Assembly: GCF_035539115.1 (NCBI RefSeq)
Contig: NZ_DATLJA010000042.1
Span: forward strand, 22,695 to 86,694
Reading direction: 5' to 3'
Length of the DNA: 64,000 nucleotides
Origin: Desulfitobacterium_A sp035539115
GTDB lineage: Bacteria; Bacillota; Desulfitobacteriia; Desulfitobacteriales; Desulfitobacteriaceae
Shown: piece after piece, positions 34,287-42,312 of the stretch
How the letters are laid out: each line of letters begins with the position of its first letter
Position numbering within the stretch: the first letter of the stretch is position 1
Program-made: the position numbers and the translations under genes
Notes under the pieces: model-generated
Told to the model about the DNA's origin: nothing
Databases searched by the model: none
What the model saw: the letters and a program-made list of their open reading frames with translations, nothing else

Positions 34287-34496
34287 TTAGCAACTTCCGC
34301 CGCCCATGAAGTAGAGAAATTCAACCGTATCTTGATCCTTAACTACGACCTCATTAAATCGCCCCTGATCGACGAGTTCCTCATTAACTTGCACTGTAAC
34401 ATAATCAGGCATTTGAACCTGTTGAATTACGAGGAGTTCCTTGATCGTGACTTCTTTTTCTAAGTTAACTTCTTTACCATTAACTTTAATAACCAT
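34287..34496 (-). CDS. ThiS/MoaD-fold sulfur carrier protein with GGGSC tail (HcyS-like)
   Basis: The 69-residue ubiquitin-fold carrier begins MVIKVNGKEVNLEKEV and ends VEFLYFMGGGSC. Sulfur carriers work as C-terminal Gly-Gly thiocarboxylates, so the Ser-Cys after the glycines must be removed first. The JAMM gene two places downstream is a fitting protease. This tail, with MetY and sulfite reductase in the same operon and no thiazole genes, separates it from thiamine ThiS and points to protein-thiocarboxylate homocysteine synthesis as in Wolinella HcyS. The gene lies 18 bp after the SsuC-like permease. Confidence 0.9.
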   Translation of the reverse strand: MVIKVNGKEVNLEKEVTIKELLVIQQVQMPDYVTVQVNEELVDQGRFNEVVVKDQDTVEFLYFMGGGSC

Positions 34497-34514
34497 CGTT
34501 TTTCATCCTTTCTT

Positions 34515-35312
34515 TTATGCAGCTCTTTCCAAGCCCCATTTTTCGCGAACGCTTATTTCTAAACGGCCAAAGACAAGTTTGTCGACCGCCAGACCCAAAA
34601 TAATAATAACGACCATCACTGCCATGACTTGACTGATATCAGCCATATCCCTACCGACCATAAGCACTTGACCGAGACCCTTCGTGGCCGAGAGCATTTC
34701 CCCCGCCATAAGTGCCCGCCAAGCAAAGGACCATCCTTGTTTCATTCCAGAAATGAACGAGGGAAGACTCGCAGGGATAATCACGCTCAGATAAATATTA
34801 AACCCCTTAGCCCCCATGGTTCTTGCAGCTCGAATGTAGATCGGATTGATATTTTTAATCCCAGATTCTGTCGCAATTGCGATTGCAAAGGTTGAACCAA
34901 CGATGATGACGAAAAGGATGGAACTCTCGTTGATCCCGAACCAGAGGATAGCAAAGGGTAACCAACAGATGCTCGGGAGAGTTTGTAATCCTAGAATAAG
35001 AGGACGTAAATTACGGTTAAGATATTTGAATTTAACTAAAATGAAACCGATAATAACACCAAGCAGCAGCGAAATCGAATAACCGACAATAATTCGTCTC
35101 ATGCTGGCTAAGATGGCGATCCCTAAGGTGTTATCCTTGATCATCTGCCATAACGTTTGGAAGACAGCGATTGGAGAAGGGAAAATATATACTTTCCATA
35201 TTTTAAAAACATCGACGCCCAGCTTATAAACGAACTCCCACAGTAGGATCACCAGCAGATAAAACGTGATCTTTTCCAGTACTCCAATCAAGGTCGTATT
35301 CCTCTTGGGCAA
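34515..35312 (-). CDS. ABC transporter permease (SsuC/TauC family)
   Basis: The 265-residue membrane subunit has about six helices. PSPIAVFQTLWQM after the first helix and the EAA loop ARTMGAKGFNIYLSVIIPASLPSFISGMKQGWSFAW region fit sulfonate/taurine/nitrate permeases. The start (TTG 35312, preceded by GAGG and AAGG) overlaps the ATPase gene by 89 bp, long for coupled genes. The partner binding protein is encoded at 24407-25459. Confidence 0.9.
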   Translation of the reverse strand: MPKRNTTLIGVLEKITFYLLVILLWEFVYKLGVDVFKIWKVYIFPSPIAVFQTLWQMIKDNTLGIAILASMRRIIVGYSISLLLGVIIGFILVKFKYLNRNLRPLILGLQTLPSICWLPFAILWFGINESSILFVIIVGSTFAIAIATESGIKNINPIYIRAARTMGAKGFNIYLSVIIPASLPSFISGMKQGWSFAWRALMAGEMLSATKGLGQVLMVGRDMADISQVMAVMVVIIILGLAVDKLVFGRLEISVREKWGLERAA

Positions 35313-36063
35313 CCTTCTCTACCTCCTCCTTCAGGTCTTTCATGATCTCGGCGATTATGGCTCTTAACTGAGCATCTTCAAGATTCCGCGGTCTCTGCAG
35401 ATCAAGGCGAAACTCGGCTTTAACTCGGCCAGGATTCGCAGCCATAACGACGATCCGGTCACCAAGCAGCACTGCCTCTTCTACACTGTGGGTCACAAAG
35501 ATAATCGTTTTATGTGTTTCTGCCCAAATGCGTTGAAGTTCATTTTGTAAAATGCGTTTGGTCTGGCTATCAAGCGCAGCGAAAGGTTCATCCATGAGCA
35601 GAATCTCAGAATCAAGCGCTAAAGCGCGAGCGAGTGCCACCCTTTGTTTCATACCACCGGATAATTCATGAATAAAGGAATTCTTAAACTGGGTTAGACG
35701 GACCATTTTTAAATATTCAAGAGCCTTCTTTCGTCGTTCCACTTTTGGAATTCCTGCCAGTTTCATCCCAAACTCGACATTATCAATCACCCTTAACCAG
35801 GGAAACAAGGCTGATTCTTGGAACATAACCACGCGGTCTGGACCTGGGCCCGTAATTTCACGTCCATTCAGATGAACTTCACCCTCAGTCGCTCTATCTA
35901 AACCCGCGATAATATTTAACAACGTGGATTTTCCGCAACCCGAAGGACCTAAAAGACAGACAAATTCTCCCTTTTCCACTTGTAATTCAACCTCTTCAAG
36001 AGCGTGTGTGGACTTATGCTGAGTCGAAAAATCCTTACTTACCTTCTCGACGCGTAAACTCAA
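35224..36063 (-). CDS. ABC transporter ATP-binding protein (SsuB/TauB family)
   Basis: The first gene of the sulfur block encodes an ATPase with Walker A GPSGCGKSTLLNIIAGL, the Q-loop in VVMFQESALFPW, signature LSGGMKQRVALARAL, Walker B EILLMDEPFAALD and the switch His in IFVTHSVEEAVLLGDR. The C-terminal 25-30 residues run over the permease start, so they may be a non-homologous extension. The likely start is TTG 36061-36063, 5 nt after AGGTGA; the GTG at 36072 lies inside the ribosome site. The 410-bp gap upstream holds repeat R3 and presumably divergent promoters. Confidence 0.92.
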   Translation of the reverse strand: MSLRVEKVSKDFSTQHKSTHALEEVELQVEKGEFVCLLGPSGCGKSTLLNIIAGLDRATEGEVHLNGREITGPGPDRVVMFQESALFPWLRVIDNVEFGMKLAGIPKVERRKKALEYLKMVRLTQFKNSFIHELSGGMKQRVALARALALDSEILLMDEPFAALDSQTKRILQNELQRIWAETHKTIIFVTHSVEEAVLLGDRIVVMAANPGRVKAEFRLDLQRPRNLEDAQLRAIIAEIMKDLKEEVEKVAQEEYDLDWSTGKDHVLSAGDPTVGVRL

Positions 36064-36221
36064 AATGATCACCTCAGTCTAATTTATTCCTGCTAAGCAT
36101 ATAAGTTTACTAGGAATTGCGAGTAAAAAAACACACAACGTTTGTTAAGTTAAGGGTATTGAAAAGGCCTCTCACTAAACAAACAAAAAGTCTCCCTCAG
36201 AAGCACCGCTCTTATCCATCA

Positions 36222-36315
36222 TATAAAGAAAACCCGGCTTTCGCCGAGCTTGCGAAAGCGAAAACCGCTGGTTGCACTTATGCTATCTGCCCAAAACTTA
36301 TACTTTCTGTTAGTA
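36222..36315 (+). repeat. Dispersed repeat copy R3 (short form)
   Basis: It is identical to R2 except for small T-run changes, with the same ends (ATAAAGAAAACCCGGC to CTTTCTGTTAGTA). It sits in the divergent gap between the SsuB-like gene and the aldehyde oxidoreductase; the rest of 36064-36503 shows no RNA family that I recognise. Confidence 0.93.
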
Positions 36316-36503
36316 AGATCAAAATATAATTCAAAGCGGTTTAGTATGATATTATCCTGAAAAGAATTAAATGTCAATATTTTATTTATTATTACCTTCA
36401 CCACTTCTTAGATGAATCAAACCACCCGAGAAAAGGAAGAATATACTTTATGAATTCTGGATGAACTGGGTTCATAAAACCTATGAGTTTTGGAGGTAAC
36501 AAG

Positions 36504-38228
36504 ATGAAACTCTATCGTGTCAATATGTCGGATCTTTCTTTTGTCGCAGAGGAAGTACCTAAAGAGTGGAACGTGCTTGGGGGTAGAGGTTTAACCTCGG
36601 CCATCGTCGCAAAAGAAGTTGATCCAACCTGCCATCCGCTCGGCAAAAAAAACAAATTGGTTTTTGCGCCGGGATTGCTTGCTGGAACAATGGCAGGAAA
36701 CTCAGGGCGCTTGTCGGTCGGATCCAAGAGTCCATTAACAGGCGGTATTAAAGAGAGTAACGCTGGCGGAACTGCAGCTCAAAGACTTGCCAAACTGGGG
36801 GTTAAAGCCCTAATTGTAGAGGGCATTCCCGAAGGAGATAAATGGTACTGCCTTCATGTTCATAAAGATGGTGTGGAAATTAAAGAAGAGACCGAGCTCC
36901 TGGGTAAAGGCAACTATGAAGTCATTCATACGTTAACCTCACGGTATGGAGAAAATACAGGGGTAATGACCATTGGGCAAGCCGGGGAACACAAAATGGC
37001 GGCGGCTAATATTTCGGTTAAAGACCCCAAAGGCCATATTCGTAGCGCTGGACGCGGCGGACTCGGAGCTGTAATGGGTTCAAAACGGATAAAGTTCATA
37101 ACACTTGACGATAACGACGGAGAAGGAATTAGCATTCTCGACAAAGAGAAATTCAAGAACGCAGCTCAGATTTTTAACAAGGGATTACTAAGCCACCCTG
37201 TGAGTGGCAATGCCCTACCCAAATACGGTACTGACGTTTTGGTCAATATTCTTAATGAGGCGGGTGGTCTTCCTACGAAGAACTTCCGGTTAGGTCAGTT
37301 TGACGGAGCAGAAAAGATCTGCGGCGAGACCATGTATGATACGATCGCGAGCAGAAAGGGAGATTCCACTCATGGCTGTCATGTAGGGTGTATCATTCGT
37401 TGTTCTCAAACCTATAACGACAAAGACGGTCGATATCTTACCTCAGGTTTTGAATATGAAACAATTTGGGGGTTTGGGGCCGGCTGTTTGGTTGACGATC
37501 TAGATATTATTGCCCATGTGGATAATATTTGCGATGATATCGGGATTGATACGATTGAAACCGCCGGCGCCATGATGGTCGCTATGGAAGCAGGCTTACT
37601 TTCCTGGGGAGATGGTCACGGGATCCTTAGATTTTTGAAAGAGGAGATTAAAGAAGGCACATCCTTAGGCCGAATCCTTGGTAACGGAGCCAATTTTATT
37701 GGTCAAGCCTATGGCGTAACTCGTATACCGACGGTTAAACATCAAACGATGACGGCCTATGACCCAAGGTCTGTCAAAGGTATTGGAGTGACTTATGCCA
37801 CGAGCCCCATGGGTGCTGACCATACCTCAGGGTATACCGTTACATCGAATATATTAAAAGTGGGCGGCTACGTCGACCCGTTGTCTAAAGAAGGTCAGGT
37901 GGAACTTTCCAGAAACATGCAAATTTCCACCGCTGCCATCGACAGTGCGGGTCTTTGTATCTTCACTGCGTTTGCCATCCTGGATTACGAACCGGTCTCT
38001 CACGCTCTTATCGACATGATCAACGCTCAATATGGTACAAATTGGGCAGTAGAAGATTGGTTCGAAATGGGTAAGTCTGTACTTAAAACGGAACGGAGCT
38101 TCAACAAAGCTGCGGGATTTACTAAAAAAGATGATCGGTTACCGGAATTCTTTAGTGAACCGATACCTCCACATAACGCGACTTGGGATTTCACGGGTGA
38201 GGAGCTTGATCAGGTTTACACGTTCTAA
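36504..38228 (+). CDS. Aldehyde ferredoxin oxidoreductase family protein (tungsten/molybdenum pterin)
   Basis: The 574-residue enzyme should oxidise an aldehyde to a carboxylate, or the reverse, with ferredoxin. The N-terminal domain has the metallopterin-binding AGRGGLGAVMGSKRIKF (about 182-198). The cluster Cys are HGCHVGCIIRC (292, 296, 300, spacing CxxxCxxxC) plus a distant Cys in DSAGLCIFTAF. Length is near the family norm of about 600. The start is ATG 36504, 6 nt after GGAGGT; an upstream in-frame ATG at 36483 has no ribosome site. A broken and an intact MoaD-like gene follow at once, a known neighbourhood for AOR genes. The substrate is unknown. Confidence 0.92.
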   Translation: MKLYRVNMSDLSFVAEEVPKEWNVLGGRGLTSAIVAKEVDPTCHPLGKKNKLVFAPGLLAGTMAGNSGRLSVGSKSPLTGGIKESNAGGTAAQRLAKLGVKALIVEGIPEGDKWYCLHVHKDGVEIKEETELLGKGNYEVIHTLTSRYGENTGVMTIGQAGEHKMAAANISVKDPKGHIRSAGRGGLGAVMGSKRIKFITLDDNDGEGISILDKEKFKNAAQIFNKGLLSHPVSGNALPKYGTDVLVNILNEAGGLPTKNFRLGQFDGAEKICGETMYDTIASRKGDSTHGCHVGCIIRCSQTYNDKDGRYLTSGFEYETIWGFGAGCLVDDLDIIAHVDNICDDIGIDTIETAGAMMVAMEAGLLSWGDGHGILRFLKEEIKEGTSLGRILGNGANFIGQAYGVTRIPTVKHQTMTAYDPRSVKGIGVTYATSPMGADHTSGYTVTSNILKVGGYVDPLSKEGQVELSRNMQISTAAIDSAGLCIFTAFAILDYEPVSHALIDMINAQYGTNWAVEDWFEMGKSVLKTERSFNKAAGFTKKDDRLPEFFSEPIPPHNATWDFTGEELDQVYTF

Positions 38229-38441
38229 TGTAGATCACTATAAAGCTTTTTGCCTCTTTACGGGAAGGTCGGTAAGATTGAAGTTCAAGATTCTTACCGG
38301 GTTATTGATATAATCAACTACTATGCTATTCCACTCGAGAAAGTAACAATTTGTCTCGTTAACGGCCGGGATGTTCAGCATGAACAAACATTAAAAGAGG
38401 GTGATATTATTTCGATTTTTCCTCCTGTAGGAGAGGGGTAA
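38228..38441 (+). pseudogene. Broken MoaD-like gene (amber codon 2 plus frameshift)
   Basis: From the ATG at 38228, which overlaps the AOR stop, the frame reads M-stop-ITIKLFASLREGR-stop. Changing frame at about 38272 gives KIEVQDSYRVIDIINYYAIP and CLVNGRDVQHEQTLKEG, ending in PPVGEG. The two parts line up end to end with the intact copy at 38472 (MDVNVKLF, LREGR, RVIDVIKKHDLP, CLVNSHNVEFG, PPVGGM). The TAG stands where the copy has Asp2, one base is extra after the LREGR region, and the C-terminal Gly-Gly has become Gly-Glu-Gly. It is best read as a decayed tandem duplicate. A TTG at 38250 could still start a shortened protein, but without the first strand. Confidence 0.8.
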
Positions 38442-38471
38442 GGATATAATTTTCGAAGGAAGGTTAGTCAA

Positions 38472-38696
38472 ATGGATGTGAATGTAAAACTTTTCGGCGA
38501 CCTGCGTGAAGGTCGATTTGAACAAGAAATGACTCAGTTAGAGGAAAATAGCCGTGTAATTGATGTTATTAAAAAGCATGATCTGCCACTGGATAAAGTG
38601 GCTTTATGTCTCGTCAATAGTCATAATGTAGAATTCGGGCATGTCCTGCAGAATGGCGATACCGTTGCTTTTTCGCCTCCAGTCGGTGGTATGTAA
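38472..38696 (+). CDS. MoaD/ThiS-fold protein linked to the aldehyde oxidoreductase
   Basis: The 74-residue ubiquitin-fold protein starts MDVNVKLFGDLREGRF and ends SPPVGGM. Members supply sulfur for the pterin cofactor, and AOR-linked copies may be dedicated to the tungsten enzyme. A methionine follows the Gly-Gly, so either it is trimmed or this copy works without thiocarboxylation. GAAGG precedes the ATG. A bidirectional terminator follows. Confidence 0.87.
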   Translation: MDVNVKLFGDLREGRFEQEMTQLEENSRVIDVIKKHDLPLDKVALCLVNSHNVEFGHVLQNGDTVAFSPPVGGM

Positions 38697-38707
38697 TAGT
38701 AAAAGAT

Positions 38708-38747
38708 AAGAAAGACCGCACTAAATTTTCAGTACGGTCTTTCTTAA
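38708..38747. terminator. Bidirectional terminator between the MoaD-like and thioredoxin-like genes
   Basis: AAGAAAGACCG (38708-38718) pairs with CGGTCTTTCTT (38735-38745), with inner ACT/AGT. A- and T-rich flanks let it serve both converging genes. Confidence 0.88.
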
Positions 38748-38772
38748 TGTGTACGCTTAATAAGCCTACAAT

Positions 38773-39051
38773 TTATTGGTTTAGAAAATTGTCTATTTCA
38801 CGCTCCTGATGATTACCGATCAACGTGTCTTGGGGTTTGCCGTCCTTAAACAAAATTATAGTCGGTAGCTCCTTAACTTGAAACTCATCCTTAATTTCCG
38901 GAACCTTATCTACATCAACGTAATAGACTTCTACTTTAGACTTTTGTGTATCAGCTACTCGCTCAACAGTTGAATTACCAAATTCAAGGGCAAAAGGAGT
39001 CGGACTATTTAACACGATAGGCAGCCGTCCCGATTCTATCTCTTTAAGCAT
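38773..39051 (-). CDS. Thioredoxin-fold protein lacking the CxxC motif
   Basis: The 92 residues follow the thioredoxin pattern, with the VEVYYVDVDKVPEIKDEFQV strand-helix and the cis-Pro loop ELPTIILFKDGKPQ. Where WCGPC should stand the sequence is LNSPTPFALEF, with no cysteine at all. It therefore cannot act as a dithiol reductase. It may be a binding or chaperone-like relative of the YbbN or PspE kind, but that is a guess. It is single, facing the AOR cluster. Confidence 0.75.
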   Translation of the reverse strand: MLKEIESGRLPIVLNSPTPFALEFGNSTVERVADTQKSKVEVYYVDVDKVPEIKDEFQVKELPTIILFKDGKPQDTLIGNHQEREIDNFLNQ

Positions 39052-39198
39052 CGAACATACATCCTTTCTTGGGCGAAGATAATTTCTAACGAAGGCTAGT
39101 GTTTCCCATGCAGCATTTGTTTATTTATCCTCCATTTCCCTGCCTTCAAATTGCATCGTGTAATAGTGAGCGTAAATTCCGCCTATTTCAAGAAGTTG

Positions 39199-39372
39199 TT
39201 AATGGCTTCCTCGTTCCTGTATCCCTTCGTCGTTGATCACGATGATTTCGTCCGCATTGCGAATGGTACTGAGTCGATGAGCAATAACAATTGTAGTTCT
39301 GTTTTGCGAGAGTTCTGCTAAGGACTTTTGAATGAATTTTTCACTTTCATTATCTAACGATTCCGATCGTAT
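39199..39372 (-). pseudogene. Remnant of an ABC exporter ATPase (C-terminal fragment)
   Basis: About 55 residues match the end of an MsbA/LmrA-type nucleotide-binding domain: SLDNESEKFIQKSLAELSQ, then TIVIAHRLSTIRNADEIIV with the switch His, then a premature stop after ERGSH. Walker A, the signature and the whole membrane domain are missing. The upstream DNA (39373-39470) shows no related coding, so only a scrap of the gene remains. Confidence 0.75.
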
Positions 39373-39470
39373 TGCGGAGTGACTCCAACGTATACCGAAA
39401 CAAACGGAGAACACGAATGGGGATTCTGGGAGGATTCAATTAAAAAGTGATGAATTGGTTGAGCTCTTAA

Positions 39471-39503
39471 TAAAAAAGCTCTGCCTTTTAAGTTGCAGAG
39501 CTT
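39471..39503 (-). terminator. Rho-independent terminator of queF
   Basis: AAGCTCTGC and GCAGAGCTT (9 bp) surround a 10-nt loop, and the minus strand then runs TTTTTT. Confidence 0.88.
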
Positions 39504-39520
39504 CATAAGTAGACTTTTTC

Positions 39521-40009
39521 CTACCGATTATCTACGCGTTCAGGCTGAAGATCATGGTAAAAGAGACGCTGAGCTGCGAACTTCTCCCATTTCTCACCCT
39601 TGCCATAATTGCAATAAGGATCAATGCTGATCCCACCTCGAGGTAGAAACTTCCCCCATACTTCAATATAACGTGGATCAAGCAATTTAATTAAGTCCTT
39701 CATGATGATGTTTACCACATCCTCGTGAAAATCTCCGTTATTTCTGAAGCTTAGTAAATAAAGTTTGAGAGATTTACTTTCCACCATCTTGACATCAGGA
39801 ATATAGCTAATGTAGATCGTTGCAAAGTCGGGCTGTCCGGTCATGGGGCAAAGAGAAGTAAATTCAGGGCAGTTAAATTTGACCCAATAATCATTTTCCT
39901 GATGCTTATTTACAAAAGCTTCAAGGATATCGGGATTGTAGTTAAAGTTTAACTTAACCTGACTCCCCAGCAGGGTAATTGTTTCAAGCTCATCTTTTTG
40001 ACGTGTCAT
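39521..40009 (-). CDS. queF: NADPH-dependent 7-cyano-7-deazaguanine reductase
   Basis: QueF reduces preQ0 to preQ1 in queuosine synthesis for tRNA. The 162 residues match the unimodular short QueF: the nucleophile Cys in CPEFTSLCPMTGQPDF, the ESKSLKLYLLSFRNN motif for NADPH, FHEDVVNII and WGKFLPRGGISIDPYCNYG. The gene is alone, without queCDE. A preQ1 riboswitch was sought in the 60-bp leader and not found. Confidence 0.95.
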   Translation of the reverse strand: MTRQKDELETITLLGSQVKLNFNYNPDILEAFVNKHQENDYWVKFNCPEFTSLCPMTGQPDFATIYISYIPDVKMVESKSLKLYLLSFRNNGDFHEDVVNIIMKDLIKLLDPRYIEVWGKFLPRGGISIDPYCNYGKGEKWEKFAAQRLFYHDLQPERVDNR

Positions 40010-40072
40010 CTGTTTTCAATCCTTCCAATACATACAATAAGTTATCGAATCAACAGGGTACTTTTAAGCACT

Positions 40073-40771
40073 CTATTTCTTAATAACTTCCGGCTCACCA
40101 TAGCTCACACCTAAGGTATCCACCGTCACCGTTTTCATGACTTGACTTTGTAATGGCTTATCATTTTGATCTCTTTGGCTGTTGACAATTTTATCCACCG
40201 TTTCCATTCCACTCAGCACTTTCCCAAAGGCAGCATATTTTCCATCCAAGTCAGGTGCAGGAGCTACCATGATAAAGAATTGTGATCCGGCTGAATCCGG
40301 GGTCTTTGCTCTCGCCATTGAAATGACCCCTCGCTCGTGTTTTAAGGTATTCTTAAACCCATTTTCGGTGAACTCACCCTTAATGCTATAACCTGGGCCT
40401 CCCGTACCATTGCCATTCGGATCTCCGCCTTGGATCATAAATTGAGGCATAACACGATGAAACGTAGTCCCATTGTAAAATCCCTTTTGCACTAAGGAGA
40501 TAAAGTTCTTCACTGTATTCGGAGCGACATTGGGGTAAAGTTCGACCTTGATCTCTTCTCCACTCGCCATGGTGATCGTGACAATTGGATTTTTCGAATT
40601 TGATTGAGTTCCCCCATTCGTTGGTGCAGGGGTATTCGAATTTGTGGGCGTGTTGCTGGTACTCGTATTGTTGGTATTGTTAGCCGTGTTTTGTGCTGTG
40701 GTGCCACAACCGGTGATGGTAAATAGGATTAACGATACGCAGACAAGTAATGCAAGTTTAAGCTTCTGCAT
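40073..40771 (-). CDS. Cyclophilin-type peptidyl-prolyl isomerase lipoprotein
   Basis: The 232-residue extracytoplasmic foldase has a lipoprotein signal with lipobox ITGCGTT (Cys about 22) and a Asn/Thr-rich spacer. The cyclophilin domain (about 60-225) includes NFISLVQKGFYNGTTFHRVMP, FMIQGGDPNGNGTGGPGY and ISMARAKTPDSAGSQFFI. The start is ATG 40769-40771 with AAGGAGG 7 nt upstream; a longer frame lacks a ribosome site. It is typical of secreted PPIases that help exported proteins fold. Confidence 0.93.
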   Translation of the reverse strand: MQKLKLALLVCVSLILFTITGCGTTAQNTANNTNNTSTSNTPTNSNTPAPTNGGTQSNSKNPIVTITMASGEEIKVELYPNVAPNTVKNFISLVQKGFYNGTTFHRVMPQFMIQGGDPNGNGTGGPGYSIKGEFTENGFKNTLKHERGVISMARAKTPDSAGSQFFIMVAPAPDLDGKYAAFGKVLSGMETVDKIVNSQRDQNDKPLQSQVMKTVTVDTLGVSYGEPEVIKK

Positions 40772-40796
40772 GAAAATTCCTCCTTCACTTGTGATT

Positions 40797-41738
40797 TTAT
40801 AAGAATAAAAGGGAAACTCCGATAAGAGATATAAAGGCACCAAGGATTTCCTGAGGACGTATTTTCTCCTTAAACAGAAAAACTGAGACGGGAATGATGA
40901 GGATTGGGGTAATTGAGGTCAGGGTAGAAACAACTCCAGTGGGAGCAAGTTGGACTGCATATAAAGAAAGAGAAACCCCAAGGAACGGACCAAACACGGA
41001 ACCTATTGAGATCCATTTCATGGCCTGTGTGTTTTTAACTGCTGTATGTAACTTTCCCCAACCCTTCAAAAGAGTAATGACAAGGATAAATCCAAAGATA
41101 CCTGCAATAATACGGATCTGAGTCGCTGCGAAGGGATCAAAAGCGCCCATTCCCAATTTACTCAAAACCAAGCCGAAGGCTTGTCCACTAGCACCCAAAA
41201 AAGCAAAGGTTAACCCTTTAATCGAATGTGATAGCTTTACTTTGTTCTTACCTGAATCCTTCATCAGAATAACTAGAGCGATTCCGCCTAAGGTGATGAC
41301 CATTCCCAATGCAGCCATCAGCGTAATTCTTTCTCCCAGAATTAAAAAACCGGCAATAGCTGTGATGGGTGGGACGGCGGACATAATTAACAGTGATATA
41401 CGAGAACCCACTTCGACATACGCTTGGAATAAAAATAAATCTCCAAGGACAAAGCCGATAAGGCCAGAGCAGATTAACCAGAACCAGGTCGAACCCGGCG
41501 CATCAAAGGGTAAAAGCATTCCCCTCGAGACTAAATTATAACCTGAAATAAAGATAAAGGCGAAAACTAAGCGGATGATATTAACAGATAAAGAGCCGAC
41601 CTTTTTCCCTGCCACTTCAAAAGCTGTTGCCGAAATGGTCCAACAAAAAGCCGTCGTCAATGCCGCAATTTCGCCAAGATGTGATGTGAACAAATCTATA
41701 CTCCTATTCTCGATTATTGTCGCTTGTTCCTCCGCCAT
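40797..41738 (-). CDS. EamA-family (DMT superfamily) transporter
   Basis: The 313-residue permease has ten membrane helices in two EamA halves. The LICSGLIGFVLGDLFLFQAYVEVG and GERITLMAALGMVITLGGIALVI parts mark the first, and LYAVQLAPTGVVSTLTSITPILIIPVSV with FKEKIRPQEILGAFISLIGV the second. DMT members export metabolites or amino acids; nothing nearby indicates the substrate. The 3' end lies 25 bp from the cyclophilin start on the same strand. Confidence 0.9.
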   Translation of the reverse strand: MAEEQATIIENRSIDLFTSHLGEIAALTTAFCWTISATAFEVAGKKVGSLSVNIIRLVFAFIFISGYNLVSRGMLLPFDAPGSTWFWLICSGLIGFVLGDLFLFQAYVEVGSRISLLIMSAVPPITAIAGFLILGERITLMAALGMVITLGGIALVILMKDSGKNKVKLSHSIKGLTFAFLGASGQAFGLVLSKLGMGAFDPFAATQIRIIAGIFGFILVITLLKGWGKLHTAVKNTQAMKWISIGSVFGPFLGVSLSLYAVQLAPTGVVSTLTSITPILIIPVSVFLFKEKIRPQEILGAFISLIGVSLLFL

Positions 41739-41775
41739 TTTAATCCAAATCGGAGCGTGTTACAAGATAAAAGCA

Positions 41776-41809
41776 AACAACTTAGGTGTGCTTTTTCACC
41801 TAAGTTGTT
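41776..41809 (-). terminator. Terminator after the DUF438 remnant
   Basis: AACAACTTAGGTG and CACCTAAGTTGTT form a perfect 13-bp stem with an 8-nt loop. The minus-strand flank TTTGCTTTT is T-rich. Confidence 0.82.
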
Positions 41810-41839
41810 GATGATCATTCTATTTTGAAACGTCGTTCA

Positions 41840-42278
41840 TTATAACATCAGCCTCTTTTCACCAGTTATCTCTTGGATAGGTTTAATATTTTGAGTAACT
41901 TCCATGATTCCTAGGTATTCGCCTTGCGCATTTCTTACTGCGAAGTAGCGGATATAGACAAACGAGTCCCCAAGTTTAAGCCAGAAATCCTCATGGTCTT
42001 TTTTACCCGATTTTAATTCTTCGACGATCTCCTCAACCACGTGAACACTTGCAGGCGGATGACAATTCTCAACTTTTCTACCAAGAACAGTCTTAGCCCG
42101 AGCGAAGATTCGATCTTTTCCTTGGGTAAAGTATTTTACGGTGTCATCGCGCTATTCCCTCAATCAGCTTTGCAAAACGAGATTTGACCTCCTCAACACT
42201 TTTTCCCTTATGCAAATCAGTAATCAGTTCTTTTAAGACCTTTTGCCTGTACGCGCGGTTATTAAGCAATTCACTCAT
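41840..42278 (-). pseudogene. DUF438/PAS protein gene with internal deletion and frameshift
   Basis: Reading from ATG 42276-42278, 44 residues match the start of DUF438 proteins (MSELLNNRAYRQKVLKEL, KGKSVEEVKSRFAKLIEGIA). The frame stops at about 42147. One base over it resumes with TVKYFTQGKDRIFARAK, VLGRKVENCHPPASVHVV and DSFVYIRYFAVRNAQGEYLG to GEKRLML, the C-terminal PAS domain of the same family. The whole hemerythrin-like middle (some 200-300 residues in intact members) has gone. The DUF1858 gene upstream is the usual partner. Confidence 0.82.
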
Positions 42279-42312
42279 GATATTCCCTCCCATCATAATT
42301 TAAAGTTTTCTC

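Noticed and set aside
36073..36230. S-box (SAM) riboswitch before the sulfur operon
   Set aside because: GATAAGAGCGGTG on the minus strand recalls the S-box start, but the following core and the closing helices are missing.
38231..38233. TAG as a pyrrolysine codon in the MoaD-like gene
   Set aside because: The same gene also has a frameshift and a spoiled C-terminus, and the intact copy has Asp there; decay explains it better.
38250..38441. Intact 63-residue protein starting at TTG
   Set aside because: It lacks the first strand of the ubiquitin fold, which is found upstream in another frame, so it is part of a pseudogene.
40010..40072. preQ1 riboswitch before queF
   Set aside because: The 60-nt leader lacks the short C-rich stem and A-rich tail of class I.
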